Origin: an uncultured Eubacterium sp.
GTDB taxonomy: Bacteria > Bacillota > Clostridia > Lachnospirales > Lachnospiraceae
NCBI GenBank assembly: GCA_934316845.1
Contig: CAKRDZ010000005.1
Span: forward strand, 1-64,000
DNA: 64,000 nucleotides
Direction: 5' to 3'
Both the position numbers and the translations under genes were made by a program. Positions 53,463 to 61,085 of the stretch are shown in pieces; positions within the stretch are counted from its first letter, which is position 1, and every line of letters begins with the position of its first letter. Below the pieces are notes generated by a model. That model was not told where the DNA came from. It did not search any database and saw only the letters and a list, made by a program, of their open reading frames with translations.

Positions 53463-54194
53463 TTAAAAATCACCTCTTTTGCGTAGATAGTTTTTCCGCA
53501 CTTCATTTTTAAGGTATTTTGGGAAATGCAGCATCGTTCCATCAATAAGTACCACGTCCTGATCCAGCAGTTTTTCTACATGATTCACATTTACCAGATA
53601 ACTTTTCTGAATCCTCAGCAGATCATCGGAAGCGATTTCGTTTTCAATATCATCAAGTTTTTTATAAAGACTGTATTCATCTATCTTTCCCTTGGAAAGC
53701 ACATGAAACACTGCCCGGTGATTCCGATATTCTATGTATACGATATTGCTTACACGAATTTTCACGTCTCCGACTTTGGAAAATTTGTAAGTGATGACTT
53801 TATGATCTTTCTTGATCCGTCGCAGGATATTTTTCAAGGCTTCGCGCAAGTCTACTACCATTTTATTATAATCTTTTATCACATACCAGCTTGCCTGTAC
53901 CTGATAACCTGTCATAGCATATTCTGCATGCGCGGTAACAAACACCAAAAAGGTGTCTTCTCCATATTTGCGAAGATATCTGGCAGTTTCAATGCCATTA
54001 AGTTCCTTCATCTGCATATCCAAAAACACGATATCGTAGTCCCCTACTTTTTCTTTCAACTGCACAAAGTCCTCACCCGAATAGAATTCATCCACATGGT
54101 AATCCACTTTTTGCTCTGCAAAAAATGCTCTCACAATCTCTGATATACGCCCAACAAATAGCTTTTCGTCATCACATATTGCTATCTTTACCAT
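53463..54194 (-). CDS. agrA: AgrA-like LytTR response regulator
   Basis: 243 residues. Receiver with D8-D9 and phosphoacceptor D59 in 'IVFLDMQMKELNG'. The usual Lys-Pro pair is KD in 'YVIKDYNK'. A LytTR domain (about 135-240) includes 'YIEYRNHRAVFHV', 'LLRIQKSYLVNVNHV' and 'LHFPKYLKNEVRKNYL'. First gene of the agr operon, with its own promoter. It presumably activates the agrDB promoter; candidate LytTR sites would lie near 52128-52165, sequence kept in the remnant copy. Confidence 0.9.
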   Translation of the reverse strand: MVKIAICDDEKLFVGRISEIVRAFFAEQKVDYHVDEFYSGEDFVQLKEKVGDYDIVFLDMQMKELNGIETARYLRKYGEDTFLVFVTAHAEYAMTGYQVQASWYVIKDYNKMVVDLREALKNILRRIKKDHKVITYKFSKVGDVKIRVSNIVYIEYRNHRAVFHVLSKGKIDEYSLYKKLDDIENEIASDDLLRIQKSYLVNVNHVEKLLDQDVVLIDGTMLHFPKYLKNEVRKNYLRKRGDF

Positions 54195-54242
54195 AAATCA
54201 GCCCCTCTTTCGTACTTTCTTATCCTTTCTGTATTTTGTAAT

Positions 54243-54271
54243 ATTATACCATTTCTTTTGGAATTTGTGAA
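54243..54271 (-). promoter_or_regulatory. Promoter of the agr operon
   Basis: Minus strand: -35 TTCACA (54266-54271) and -10 TATAAT (54243-54248), spacing 17, about 50 bases before the agrA start. Confidence 0.7.
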
Positions 54272-54424
54272 TAGTCAGCTTACACATAAAGTTACAAATT
54301 CTTTTAAGCATTTTGGCGTTTTACTTGACATTTTTCAAAAAAATATGCACAATAACATTAATTTTTTGTAACGAATTTTGCTTTTTTGACACTAATAGAT
54401 AGAACAACGAAAGGAGATCATATT

Positions 54425-54904
54425 ATGCTTTCTATGGAAGACGTCTACCGGGAACACTCACATATGGTATACCAATATCTTCTTTCGCTTTCTCATGATG
54501 CCGATCTGGCCGAGGAACTGACGCAGGAAACCTTCTATCAGGCCATCCGGCGAATTGATTATTTCAATGCAGAAAGCAAAGTATCTACGTGGCTTTGCGG
54601 CATTGCCAAAAATCTATTTTACTCCTATTTGAGGAAGCATCCTCAGACAGAAATATTAGATGAAAACAGCACGCTTTGTAAAAGCGCGGAGGCAGAAGTA
54701 ATTTCCTCTTTGGATAAAGTGGATTTGTTAAAACAAATTCATCGTCTGAAAGAACCCGGACGCGAAGTGATTCATCTCCGCCTGTACGGCAATCTGTCTT
54801 ATGCAGAGATTGGCGAGATCATGGGAAAATCTGAAAACTGGGCGCGCGTGACATTTTACCGCGCCAAAGAACAATTGCGAAAGGAGCTTCAAAATGACAA
54901 ATAA
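54425..54904 (+). CDS. ECF RNA polymerase sigma factor
   Basis: 159 residues. Region 2 'YREHSHMVYQYLLSLSHDADLAEELTQETFYQAIRRID' and region 4 'EPGREVIHLRLYGNLSYAEIGEIMGKSENWARVTFYRAKEQLRKEL' are complete. It directs transcription of a small regulon under control of the anti-sigma factor encoded next. The start at 54425 follows AAAGGAG; an upstream in-frame ATG adds 13 residues without a site. A TGTAAC at 54367-54372 with CACTA 17 bases on could be its own ECF promoter. TTGACA at 54325 may give basal expression. Confidence 0.9.
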   Translation: MLSMEDVYREHSHMVYQYLLSLSHDADLAEELTQETFYQAIRRIDYFNAESKVSTWLCGIAKNLFYSYLRKHPQTEILDENSTLCKSAEAEVISSLDKVDLLKQIHRLKEPGREVIHLRLYGNLSYAEIGEIMGKSENWARVTFYRAKEQLRKELQNDK

Positions 54905-55874
54905 CACCTCTCTTCCCTGCGATATTGTGCAGGATCTTTTACCCTCCTATGTGGATGGCATTTTAAGCGACACCGGCACTTCCGCTGTTGCCAATCATTT
55001 ACAATCCTGCAAATCCTGCCAGGATATATACAGCAGCATGATAACCGATGATCCACATCAGGTCAATGCCGACCAGCAGGAAAAGGAAATTGATTACCTC
55101 AAAAAAGTACGCTCGAAAACCAGACATTTCACCGTCACTGCCATCCTGATCGCAGTCCTTCTGGCAGCAAGCGGCACCGCTGTTTATTTTCTGATATTTA
55201 GCGGAGAATACATTTTAAATAGCGTAAAATACAACCTTCAAGTTTCTTCAAACTCCCTAAAAATAGAGGGCATTCTGCCAGATGACTTTACAACGGGAAC
55301 GCAGAAAATAGAAGAAAAAGATGGTGTCATTTCACTTACTTTGCCTGCCAAAAAGAAGACGTTTTTATCTTTTCACAAAAATTATAATGTTTCGTACACT
55401 TCCGCAACTGCAATTCGCGAAGTTCGTGTAAATGGAGATATTCTCTGGCAGGATGGAACATCGATCACGGCTTACGTGAACCGGGTTTACAAGGGCAAAC
55501 ATCCTTACATCGGTTCGGCTTCCGACAATGCCTCACTGGCTCTTGCTCTGGGTGTCGAAGATTCTTTCGGCGGTTTTACTTCAAAACTCCAGACCAGCAA
55601 ACAGCCGTACGACTGGACTATCTGCCTTAGCGAACCGCAGACCGCCGCCGAAGAGATCCTGCACAAAAAGATGACAACTTATGCTTATGCCATCCTTGCT
55701 TTGATCGACAATGTAGACTCCATCACCTGGGAGTACAGTGATGCCTCCGCGCAGGCACACACTTACACAATAACTACGGACGAGGCAAACAAGCAACTCG
55801 ACAGCGACATAAAAAAAACCGCAGAAAGCATCTGCGATTTCCAAAAATTTACAAGAGAAATCGGGTTGGAGTGA
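54894..55874 (+). CDS. Membrane anti-sigma factor with zf-HC2 domain
   Basis: 326 residues. An N-terminal zinc-binding anti-sigma domain ('CDIVQDLLPSYVDGILSDTGTSAVANHLQSCKSCQDIY' with the HxxxCxxC motif) is followed by a linker, one transmembrane helix ('VTAILIAVLLAASGTAVYFLIF', about 81-102) and an extracytoplasmic domain of about 220 residues of unknown fold. It would hold the ECF sigma at the membrane until a signal arrives. The start overlaps the sigma gene by 11 bases. The repeat array starts right after its stop. Confidence 0.88.
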   Translation: MTNNTSLPCDIVQDLLPSYVDGILSDTGTSAVANHLQSCKSCQDIYSSMITDDPHQVNADQQEKEIDYLKKVRSKTRHFTVTAILIAVLLAASGTAVYFLIFSGEYILNSVKYNLQVSSNSLKIEGILPDDFTTGTQKIEEKDGVISLTLPAKKKTFLSFHKNYNVSYTSATAIREVRVNGDILWQDGTSITAYVNRVYKGKHPYIGSASDNASLALALGVEDSFGGFTSKLQTSKQPYDWTICLSEPQTAAEEILHKKMTTYAYAILALIDNVDSITWEYSDASAQAHTYTITTDEANKQLDSDIKKTAESICDFQKFTREIGLE

Positions 55875-55889
55875 GAGGAGCCAGCCATT

Positions 55890-56510
55890 GTAAGTGAAAC
55901 TTACAATTCTAATGCTGGCGACGACCTGCCGCCGAACGTATGTGAGGGGGCGCTTCCTTGTGAGATTTGCCGCCGAACGTATGTGAGGGGGCATTACCTT
56001 GTGTAAGCGGAGCTTACAATTCTAATGCTGGCGACGACCTGCCGCCGAGGCATAGCCGAGGGGGTACTTCCTTGTGTAACCTGCCGCCGAACGTATGGGG
56101 CGCTTCCTTGCACCACTGTAATGACTTGCTTTTCCTTCTTTCCGGGGTGCCTCTCCTGTTCTCGCAATGGCGACAGCTTCTGGCTTTGTTGACGCTAGTC
56201 AACAACTTTATTGCCGGTAGCGTCCTGCCGCCGAACGTATGTGAGGGGGCGCTTCCTTGCACCACTGTAGCGACTTGCTTTTCCTTCTTTCCGGGGTGCC
56301 AGGGAAACAAGGCAACCTGCGTCGCCTTGTTTCCCTCTTTACGTTGCCTTTCGCCGCCACACAGCACCGGAAAGGCAACCTATCCCAGCTACTCCTACCT
56401 TTTTCGTTGCTTTTCTAGCTTCTTGCCAGCTCTAAAAGCAACCTGCGTCGCCTTGTTTCCCTCTTTACGTTGCCTTTCGCCGCCATGCAACACCGGAAAG
56501 GCAACCCATT
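55890..56510. repeat. GC-rich array of interspersed repeats and palindromes
   Basis: About 620 bases built from repeated units. Unit A (about 36 bases, CCTGCCGCCGAACGTATG...CTTCCTTG) occurs five times, at about 55925, 55967, 56038, 56080 and 56223. Unit B (GTAAG hairpin then TTCTAATGCTGGCGACGACC) occurs twice. Unit C (CACCACTGTA...CCGGGGTGCC) occurs twice, at about 56110 and 56260. Unit D (69 bases) occurs at 56312-56380 and 56438-56506. Within and between them are hairpins, e.g. GGGAAACAAGGC with its complement. The open frames here are by-products of the repeats. Base composition differs from the neighbours. Confidence 0.8.
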
Positions 56511-56537
56511 TCCCAAATTTCCCGTCGCAGGTTGTCT

Positions 56538-57092
56538 TTATCCGAAACTTCTGGCTTCTTCCAGCACCGGCGCAAGTTCTTCGCACGTAAAATCATAACT
56601 GATTATAGACAACGCCTTATAAAAGAAAAACACCTGTTCCGGCTTTGCTGCGCAAGCGCCATCCCCCACACTGCCACAAGTGGAATCACAAGCACAAAGG
56701 GAATCACTTGTTTCTCCTGCGGTATTCCTGCTCTCGCTTTCTTTCCATATTTTTACAGCCATTGTCCGGATCAACGCCAGAAGTTCGCGCTTCATCTTTT
56801 GCTCTTGTCCCTCGCCGGCGATTTCTTTCATATCAAAATCCGAGGTATTGCCGCAAGGTGCCGCACAAAGGCGGCACCCTGGAGAAACGGTGAATTTTTC
56901 GTCGCGGACTTTGGCGATGAACGACGCCAGATCGGCCTCGGTAAGATCTCCGGCTGGGAAATCCGGCGATGTCATTGCCAGCCCTTCCACAACAATAGCA
57001 TCTGTATTTTCCGTTTTAGGATTCGTTCCACAGGCCTTTACCAAACCGATCAGCGCGCCTGTCAGCAGATCCTGCAACTCTTTTTTCTGCAT
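56538..57092 (-). CDS. Cysteine-rich protein of unknown function
   Basis: 184 residues. 'ELQDLLTGALIGLVKACGTNPKTENTD' at the start, a central cysteine motif 'SPGCRLCAAPCGNTSDFDM', then a helical part and two cysteine pairs 'SLCACDSTCGS'. The spacing suggests a metal or Fe-S site, and I recall the N-terminal half from anaerobe proteins encoded beside ferredoxins and hydroxylamine reductase genes, but I cannot name a family. The start at 57092 follows AAAGGGA. It lies 60 bases downstream of the ferredoxin-type gene on the same strand, so it is probably in the same operon. Confidence 0.6.
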   Translation of the reverse strand: MQKKELQDLLTGALIGLVKACGTNPKTENTDAIVVEGLAMTSPDFPAGDLTEADLASFIAKVRDEKFTVSPGCRLCAAPCGNTSDFDMKEIAGEGQEQKMKRELLALIRTMAVKIWKESESRNTAGETSDSLCACDSTCGSVGDGACAAKPEQVFFFYKALSIISYDFTCEELAPVLEEARSFG

Positions 57093-57152
57093 AAATTTCC
57101 CTTTCTTCAAAAACAACTCGATTCGCAGAAACGACGTCAAGCCCTCTTATCA

Positions 57153-58007
57153 TCAATCCAATTTCTTTCCGTCAATTGAGATCGTTACGACTTGCCATGG
57201 AATAAACTTGCCACTCTCCTGAATTGCTTTTTTCGCCGCCATTTCAAGACCGCCACAGCAAGGAACTTCCATGCGGACAATTGTTACTTCTTTGATATCA
57301 TTGTCGCGGATGATCGTCGTCAATTTCTCACTGTAATCAATATCATCCAGTTTCGGACAGCCGATGATCGTTACCTTGCCACGCATAAATTCCTGGTGCA
57401 TATTAGCATAAGCGTAAGCGGTGCAATCCGCCGCGATCAAGAGCTTTGCGCCATTGAAATACGGAGCATTGGTTGGCACAAGTTTGATCTGGCACGGCCA
57501 TTGGGCAAGCTGGGAAGCGGGTGCTTTAACAAAATTAATTTCCCCCGCCAAAACTTCTTCTTTCTCTGCCTGCTGGCGAAGCATCCGCATACGGCTTCCC
57601 GGACAGCCGCCGGTCGGCTGAGGTGTCGCCTCAGTTGATTGAGATGTCCTATCTGCCGGCTGGGATGTTGCACCTGCCTGAGATGCCGCGTGTTCGGAAG
57701 CCTCCGCGCCTGCCTGAGTTGCTGTAGTTCCTGACATTGCCGGTTTTCCATCCATTTGCTGTGCGGCGCGTTTTTTCATATTTTCTTTTACCGCTTCTTC
57801 GTCGTAGGCTGCTGCCTCACGCTCAACAAACTTAATCGCGCCCGTCGGACACGTTGGCAGGCAGTCGCCAAGTCCGTCACAATAATCATCGCGGAGAAGT
57901 TTTGCTTTTCCGTCCACCATTCCGATCGCACCTTCGTGACAGGCAGAGGCGCAGGCGCCGCATCCATTACATTTATCTTCATTTATTTGAATAATTCTTC
58001 GTACCAT
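57153..58007 (-). CDS. 4Fe-4S ferredoxin-domain protein with C-terminal cysteine region
   Basis: 284 residues. The N-terminal domain carries two ferredoxin clusters: 'CNGCGACASACHEGAI' and 'CDGLGDCLPTCPTGAI', the second with a variant spacing. An Ala/Ser/Gln-rich linker follows (about 80-135), then a domain with 'GGCPGSRMR', 'LLIAADCTAYAYANMHQEFMRGKVTIIGCPKLDD' and 'VPCCGGLE', suggesting further Fe-S or thiol chemistry. It should carry electrons in an anaerobic pathway; the partner is not evident. The start at 58007 is the best fit to the family; ATG at 58019 is an alternative. Divergent from the Crp-type regulator, which probably controls it. Confidence 0.82.
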   Translation of the reverse strand: MVRRIIQINEDKCNGCGACASACHEGAIGMVDGKAKLLRDDYCDGLGDCLPTCPTGAIKFVEREAAAYDEEAVKENMKKRAAQQMDGKPAMSGTTATQAGAEASEHAASQAGATSQPADRTSQSTEATPQPTGGCPGSRMRMLRQQAEKEEVLAGEINFVKAPASQLAQWPCQIKLVPTNAPYFNGAKLLIAADCTAYAYANMHQEFMRGKVTIIGCPKLDDIDYSEKLTTIIRDNDIKEVTIVRMEVPCCGGLEMAAKKAIQESGKFIPWQVVTISIDGKKLD

Positions 58008-58103
58008 TTGTACATTCATCCTTCCTTTTAGTTGATTTTGTGATTTCATTATAGTAAAATAAAAATAAAAAATCGGTGGTTATAACAACGAAAGGAGAAA
58101 AAA

Positions 58104-58769
58104 TTGAAAAAAATTATCAGACAATTATCGAACAATGCAATTTTTCAGGATTTTAATGAAAATGACTGGCATAGATTAGAGACTCTTTCCCTATTAAGAA
58201 AGAAATCTTTTGACAAGGGAGAAATTCTATTTTCCATGGGAGAAAATACCAGTGAAATAGGCATTATAATAGAGGGAAGCGTAGTCATTGAAAACAACGA
58301 TATTTTAGGCAATTCAACCATATTAAATAAGCTTGAAACAGGAGATGTTTTTGCCGAAACTTATGCCATCACAGGCACCCCTATGATGGTCGATGTTGTC
58401 GCTGCGCAGGCATGTAAAATTGTATTTTTTAATGTGCGGAATTTGTTGGAAAATACAAAAAATTCTTCTCTTGCACAGAAGATCACACGCAATCTCCTCT
58501 TTATTTCCATGCAGAAAAATCTGGTTCTGTCCAGCCGTATTTTCTGCACTTCGCCAAAGACAATCCGCGAACGGCTTGCAATCTATTTTTCAGAGCAGGT
58601 CACACGCACCGGAAGTACATCTTTTGATATCCCATTCAATCGCCAGCAGATGGCGGATTATCTTAATCTTGACCGCAGTGCGCTGTCCAAAGAACTTGGC
58701 AAAATGCAGGAGGAAGGGTTAATCCGATACCGGAAAAATCATTTTGAAATGGTAAAATTTACCATTTAA
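58104..58769 (+). CDS. Crp/Fnr family transcriptional regulator
   Basis: 221 residues. A cyclic-nucleotide-binding-like beta-barrel (about 1-120: 'FDKGEILFSMGENTSEIGIIIEGSVVI') is followed by a dimer helix and a winged helix-turn-helix ('DIPFNRQQMADYLNLDRSALSKELGKMQEEGLIRYRKN'). The start codon is TTG with AAGGAG six bases before. No Cys cluster of the Fnr type is present, so it may sense a ligand or heme, as HcpR-like regulators do. It is divergent from the ferredoxin operon (96 bases between), the usual position for a local regulator. Confidence 0.9.
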   Translation: MKKIIRQLSNNAIFQDFNENDWHRLETLSLLRKKSFDKGEILFSMGENTSEIGIIIEGSVVIENNDILGNSTILNKLETGDVFAETYAITGTPMMVDVVAAQACKIVFFNVRNLLENTKNSSLAQKITRNLLFISMQKNLVLSSRIFCTSPKTIRERLAIYFSEQVTRTGSTSFDIPFNRQQMADYLNLDRSALSKELGKMQEEGLIRYRKNHFEMVKFTI

Positions 58770-58814
58770 TTTTGTAACGATTCCCTCCTGCTCATTATAT
58801 CCTGAATCGCTGCC

Positions 58815-59999
58815 TTAATTTTTATATTCCTCGGCAAGTGTCTTAAATGCCGGCAAGGCACGTTCAATCTGCTCCGTCGAGACACAATACGAGATGCGGA
58901 CGTGCTCCGGACAGCCAAATTCGGTTCCCGGTACAAGGATCAGATTGTGCTCGACTGCCTTTTTGCAAAATGCGTAGTCGTCCGGTTCAAGTGACTTTGG
59001 AAACAGATAAAAAGCTCCATCGGGTTTCACGCATGAAAAACCAAGGTCGGTAAGAGCATTGTAGAGCAGGTCGCGGTTTCTGCGGTAAATGCTCATATCT
59101 GCGACATCCTCGTGACATTTCTTCATAAGAAGCTGGAACATTGTCGGAGTGTTGACGTAACTGAGGACACGCGCTGCCCCGGAAACTGCCTTTTTGATCG
59201 AATCAAACTCATCAATCTCCGACGGCATAACAAGATAGCCCATACGCTCGCCGGGGATGGAAAGGCATTTGCTGTAAGAATAGCAGACGAGAGTATTGCG
59301 GTAAAAGTTCGGGATATACGGAACTTCCACATCGTAGGCGATTTCACGGTACGGCTCATCCGCGATAATATAAATTGCGTGGCCGTATTCCTTTTCTTTT
59401 TTTGCCAGTATTTCACATATATTTTCAATCGTTTCTTTTGAATAAACGGCACCGGACGGATTGTTGGGCGAGTTCACAATAACGCCTTTTGTCTTCTCCG
59501 TAATTGCCTTTTCAAATGTGTCAGGGTCGATCTGGAAATCTTCCGTCCGCGAAGGCACGGCGACAAATTTGACGCCAATCGTTTCCAGATAAAAACGGTA
59601 TTCCGGAAAATATGGCGCAAACGAGATAAATTCATCTCCCGGATTGCACAGCGCACGAAAACAAATGTTAAGCGCGCACGCAGCGCCGACAGTAAAATAC
59701 AGATTTTCTCTGGTAAAATGTGTGCCGTAGCGGTCATTCAGTCCTTCGGCGATCGCATCTCTCGCTTCCTCGTCACCGGCCGACGTTGTGTAACCGTGAA
59801 GATGAAATGGATTTTCCGTTTCCAAAAGATGCATCAACTCTTCTTTTACACATTCCGGCGTCGGGACATTAGGATTTCCGATACAAAAATTGTAAACATT
59901 TTCCTCTCCGACAACCTTGCTCCGTTCAAGTGCAAGGTCAAACATTTCCCGGATTGCCGAACTTTTACTTCCAATATTTGTATATTCTTTCGAAATCAT
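58815..59999 (-). CDS. PLP-dependent aminotransferase, class I/II
   Basis: 394 residues of fold-type I. 'YNFCIGNPNVPTPECVKEEL', 'YTTSAGDEEARDAIAEGLN', 'VNSPNNPSGAVYS', 'IADEPYREI' and the PLP-lysine in 'SYSKCLSIPGERMGY' are all present, as is the terminal Arg motif 'HVRISYCVS'. Usually such enzymes transfer amino groups from aspartate, aromatic or branched amino acids. The start at 59999 follows GGAGG and overlaps the stop of the kinase gene by three bases (ATGA). Last of the four-gene cluster. Confidence 0.9.
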   Translation of the reverse strand: MISKEYTNIGSKSSAIREMFDLALERSKVVGEENVYNFCIGNPNVPTPECVKEELMHLLETENPFHLHGYTTSAGDEEARDAIAEGLNDRYGTHFTRENLYFTVGAACALNICFRALCNPGDEFISFAPYFPEYRFYLETIGVKFVAVPSRTEDFQIDPDTFEKAITEKTKGVIVNSPNNPSGAVYSKETIENICEILAKKEKEYGHAIYIIADEPYREIAYDVEVPYIPNFYRNTLVCYSYSKCLSIPGERMGYLVMPSEIDEFDSIKKAVSGAARVLSYVNTPTMFQLLMKKCHEDVADMSIYRRNRDLLYNALTDLGFSCVKPDGAFYLFPKSLEPDDYAFCKKAVEHNLILVPGTEFGCPEHVRISYCVSTEQIERALPAFKTLAEEYKN

Positions 60000-61000
60000 A
60001 AGCATCCTCCATTCCTTTCACAATAAGCACGCGCCAGTTTTTCTGTCTCCGTATAATAGCGGTCTGTCACGCGTTTTACCGTGTCATTGTCCCAGTGCGA
60101 CGCGATCCAGCCCATGCGGACAATCTTGCGAAGCACGATAAAGGTGTCCACTTCTTCCAAATCCTCAGCCGAGAGAGGGCGGACGGTCTGGTAGCCGTCC
60201 AGCCATGCCCTCGTCATCTCAGAAAGGTTGGTATCATATTCCAAAACTGCTGTGGATAAGTCAAACAAAAACCAGCCATATCCACAATCGTCAAAATCCA
60301 AAATCTTTACCTGATCGCCGTCAACCAAAATATTGTTGATATTTAAGTCGGAATGAATCAAACCATAGCGATCTGGGGATTTCCCGTATTTTTCCAATTT
60401 TTTACATCCAATCTCAACCGTCTTTGCAAAAACTTCTTTCTGCGCCTCGGTCAATGCCGGATTTTTACTCCAGTCGCCCCAGCGCGATGTGTCGCCAAAC
60501 ATATCCTCGATGTCCCAGTGAAAGCGCGGCAGAGAATTGCCGGCATTCCGTGTCATCGCGTGAAGATGAAGTTTTGCCGTGATCGCACCGATCTGCTTTT
60601 GATAAGGGATCAGTTCTTCCGTGGACATCCCGCGGATGCCGATGCCTTCCACAAAAGAAAACAGGCTGCACACATATTTGTCGGTGCTTCCGGTAAAGGA
60701 AAGGTGCTGGATAAATTTTCCATCTTTTCCCGGAAGAACATCTGCTGTCTCGATGTCCGTATCCCGCTTCACTGCCCGGATCCACGAAAGTTCGCTTTCG
60801 AGTTCCGTCAGATCATGATAACCGGGACGGTTGACACGGAGAACGTATTTCTCGCCGGTCATTTCACTTTCGAGACGATACGTGAAATTCTCCGAATATT
60901 TCAAATGATACACTTTCGTATCTTCCGGCAGATCATAATGCAAAAGCAATTGCGACTGCAGCTGCACTCGGATATCATCCGGCTCTAACAATGTTCCCAT
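59996..61000 (-). CDS. APH/choline-kinase-fold small-molecule kinase
   Basis: 334 residues. An N-lobe ('YSENFTYRLESEMTGEKYVLRVNRPGYHDLTELESELSWI') and the catalytic 'GLIHSDLNINNILVDGDQVKILDFDDCGYGWFLFDLSTA' (HSD with Asn, and DFD metal site) place it in the APH/homoserine kinase-like family. The substrate is a small hydroxyl compound, not clear. Its place between two PLP enzymes suggests phosphorylation of an amino alcohol or hydroxy amino acid, as in hydroxylysine kinase/phospholyase pairs. CAAGGGGG precedes the ATG. Confidence 0.82.
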   Translation of the reverse strand: MGTLLEPDDIRVQLQSQLLLHYDLPEDTKVYHLKYSENFTYRLESEMTGEKYVLRVNRPGYHDLTELESELSWIRAVKRDTDIETADVLPGKDGKFIQHLSFTGSTDKYVCSLFSFVEGIGIRGMSTEELIPYQKQIGAITAKLHLHAMTRNAGNSLPRFHWDIEDMFGDTSRWGDWSKNPALTEAQKEVFAKTVEIGCKKLEKYGKSPDRYGLIHSDLNINNILVDGDQVKILDFDDCGYGWFLFDLSTAVLEYDTNLSEMTRAWLDGYQTVRPLSAEDLEEVDTFIVLRKIVRMGWIASHWDNDTVKRVTDRYYTETEKLARAYCERNGGCL

Positions 61001-61085
61001 GTCAATTCCCCCTTGGTTTCATATTGTGCCCCACCCCATTTGTGCAAGCACATGAGGTGTTGTTTCTCACACATGAGTCCTGACT

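Noticed and set aside
55890..56510. CRISPR array
   Set aside because: Repeat units differ in length and spacing, spacers are not uniform and no cas gene is near.
55967..56590. Plus-strand frame of 207 residues in the repeat array
   Set aside because: Its residues merely follow the DNA repeats (PPNVCEGALPC and similar); no start signal and no protein-like composition.
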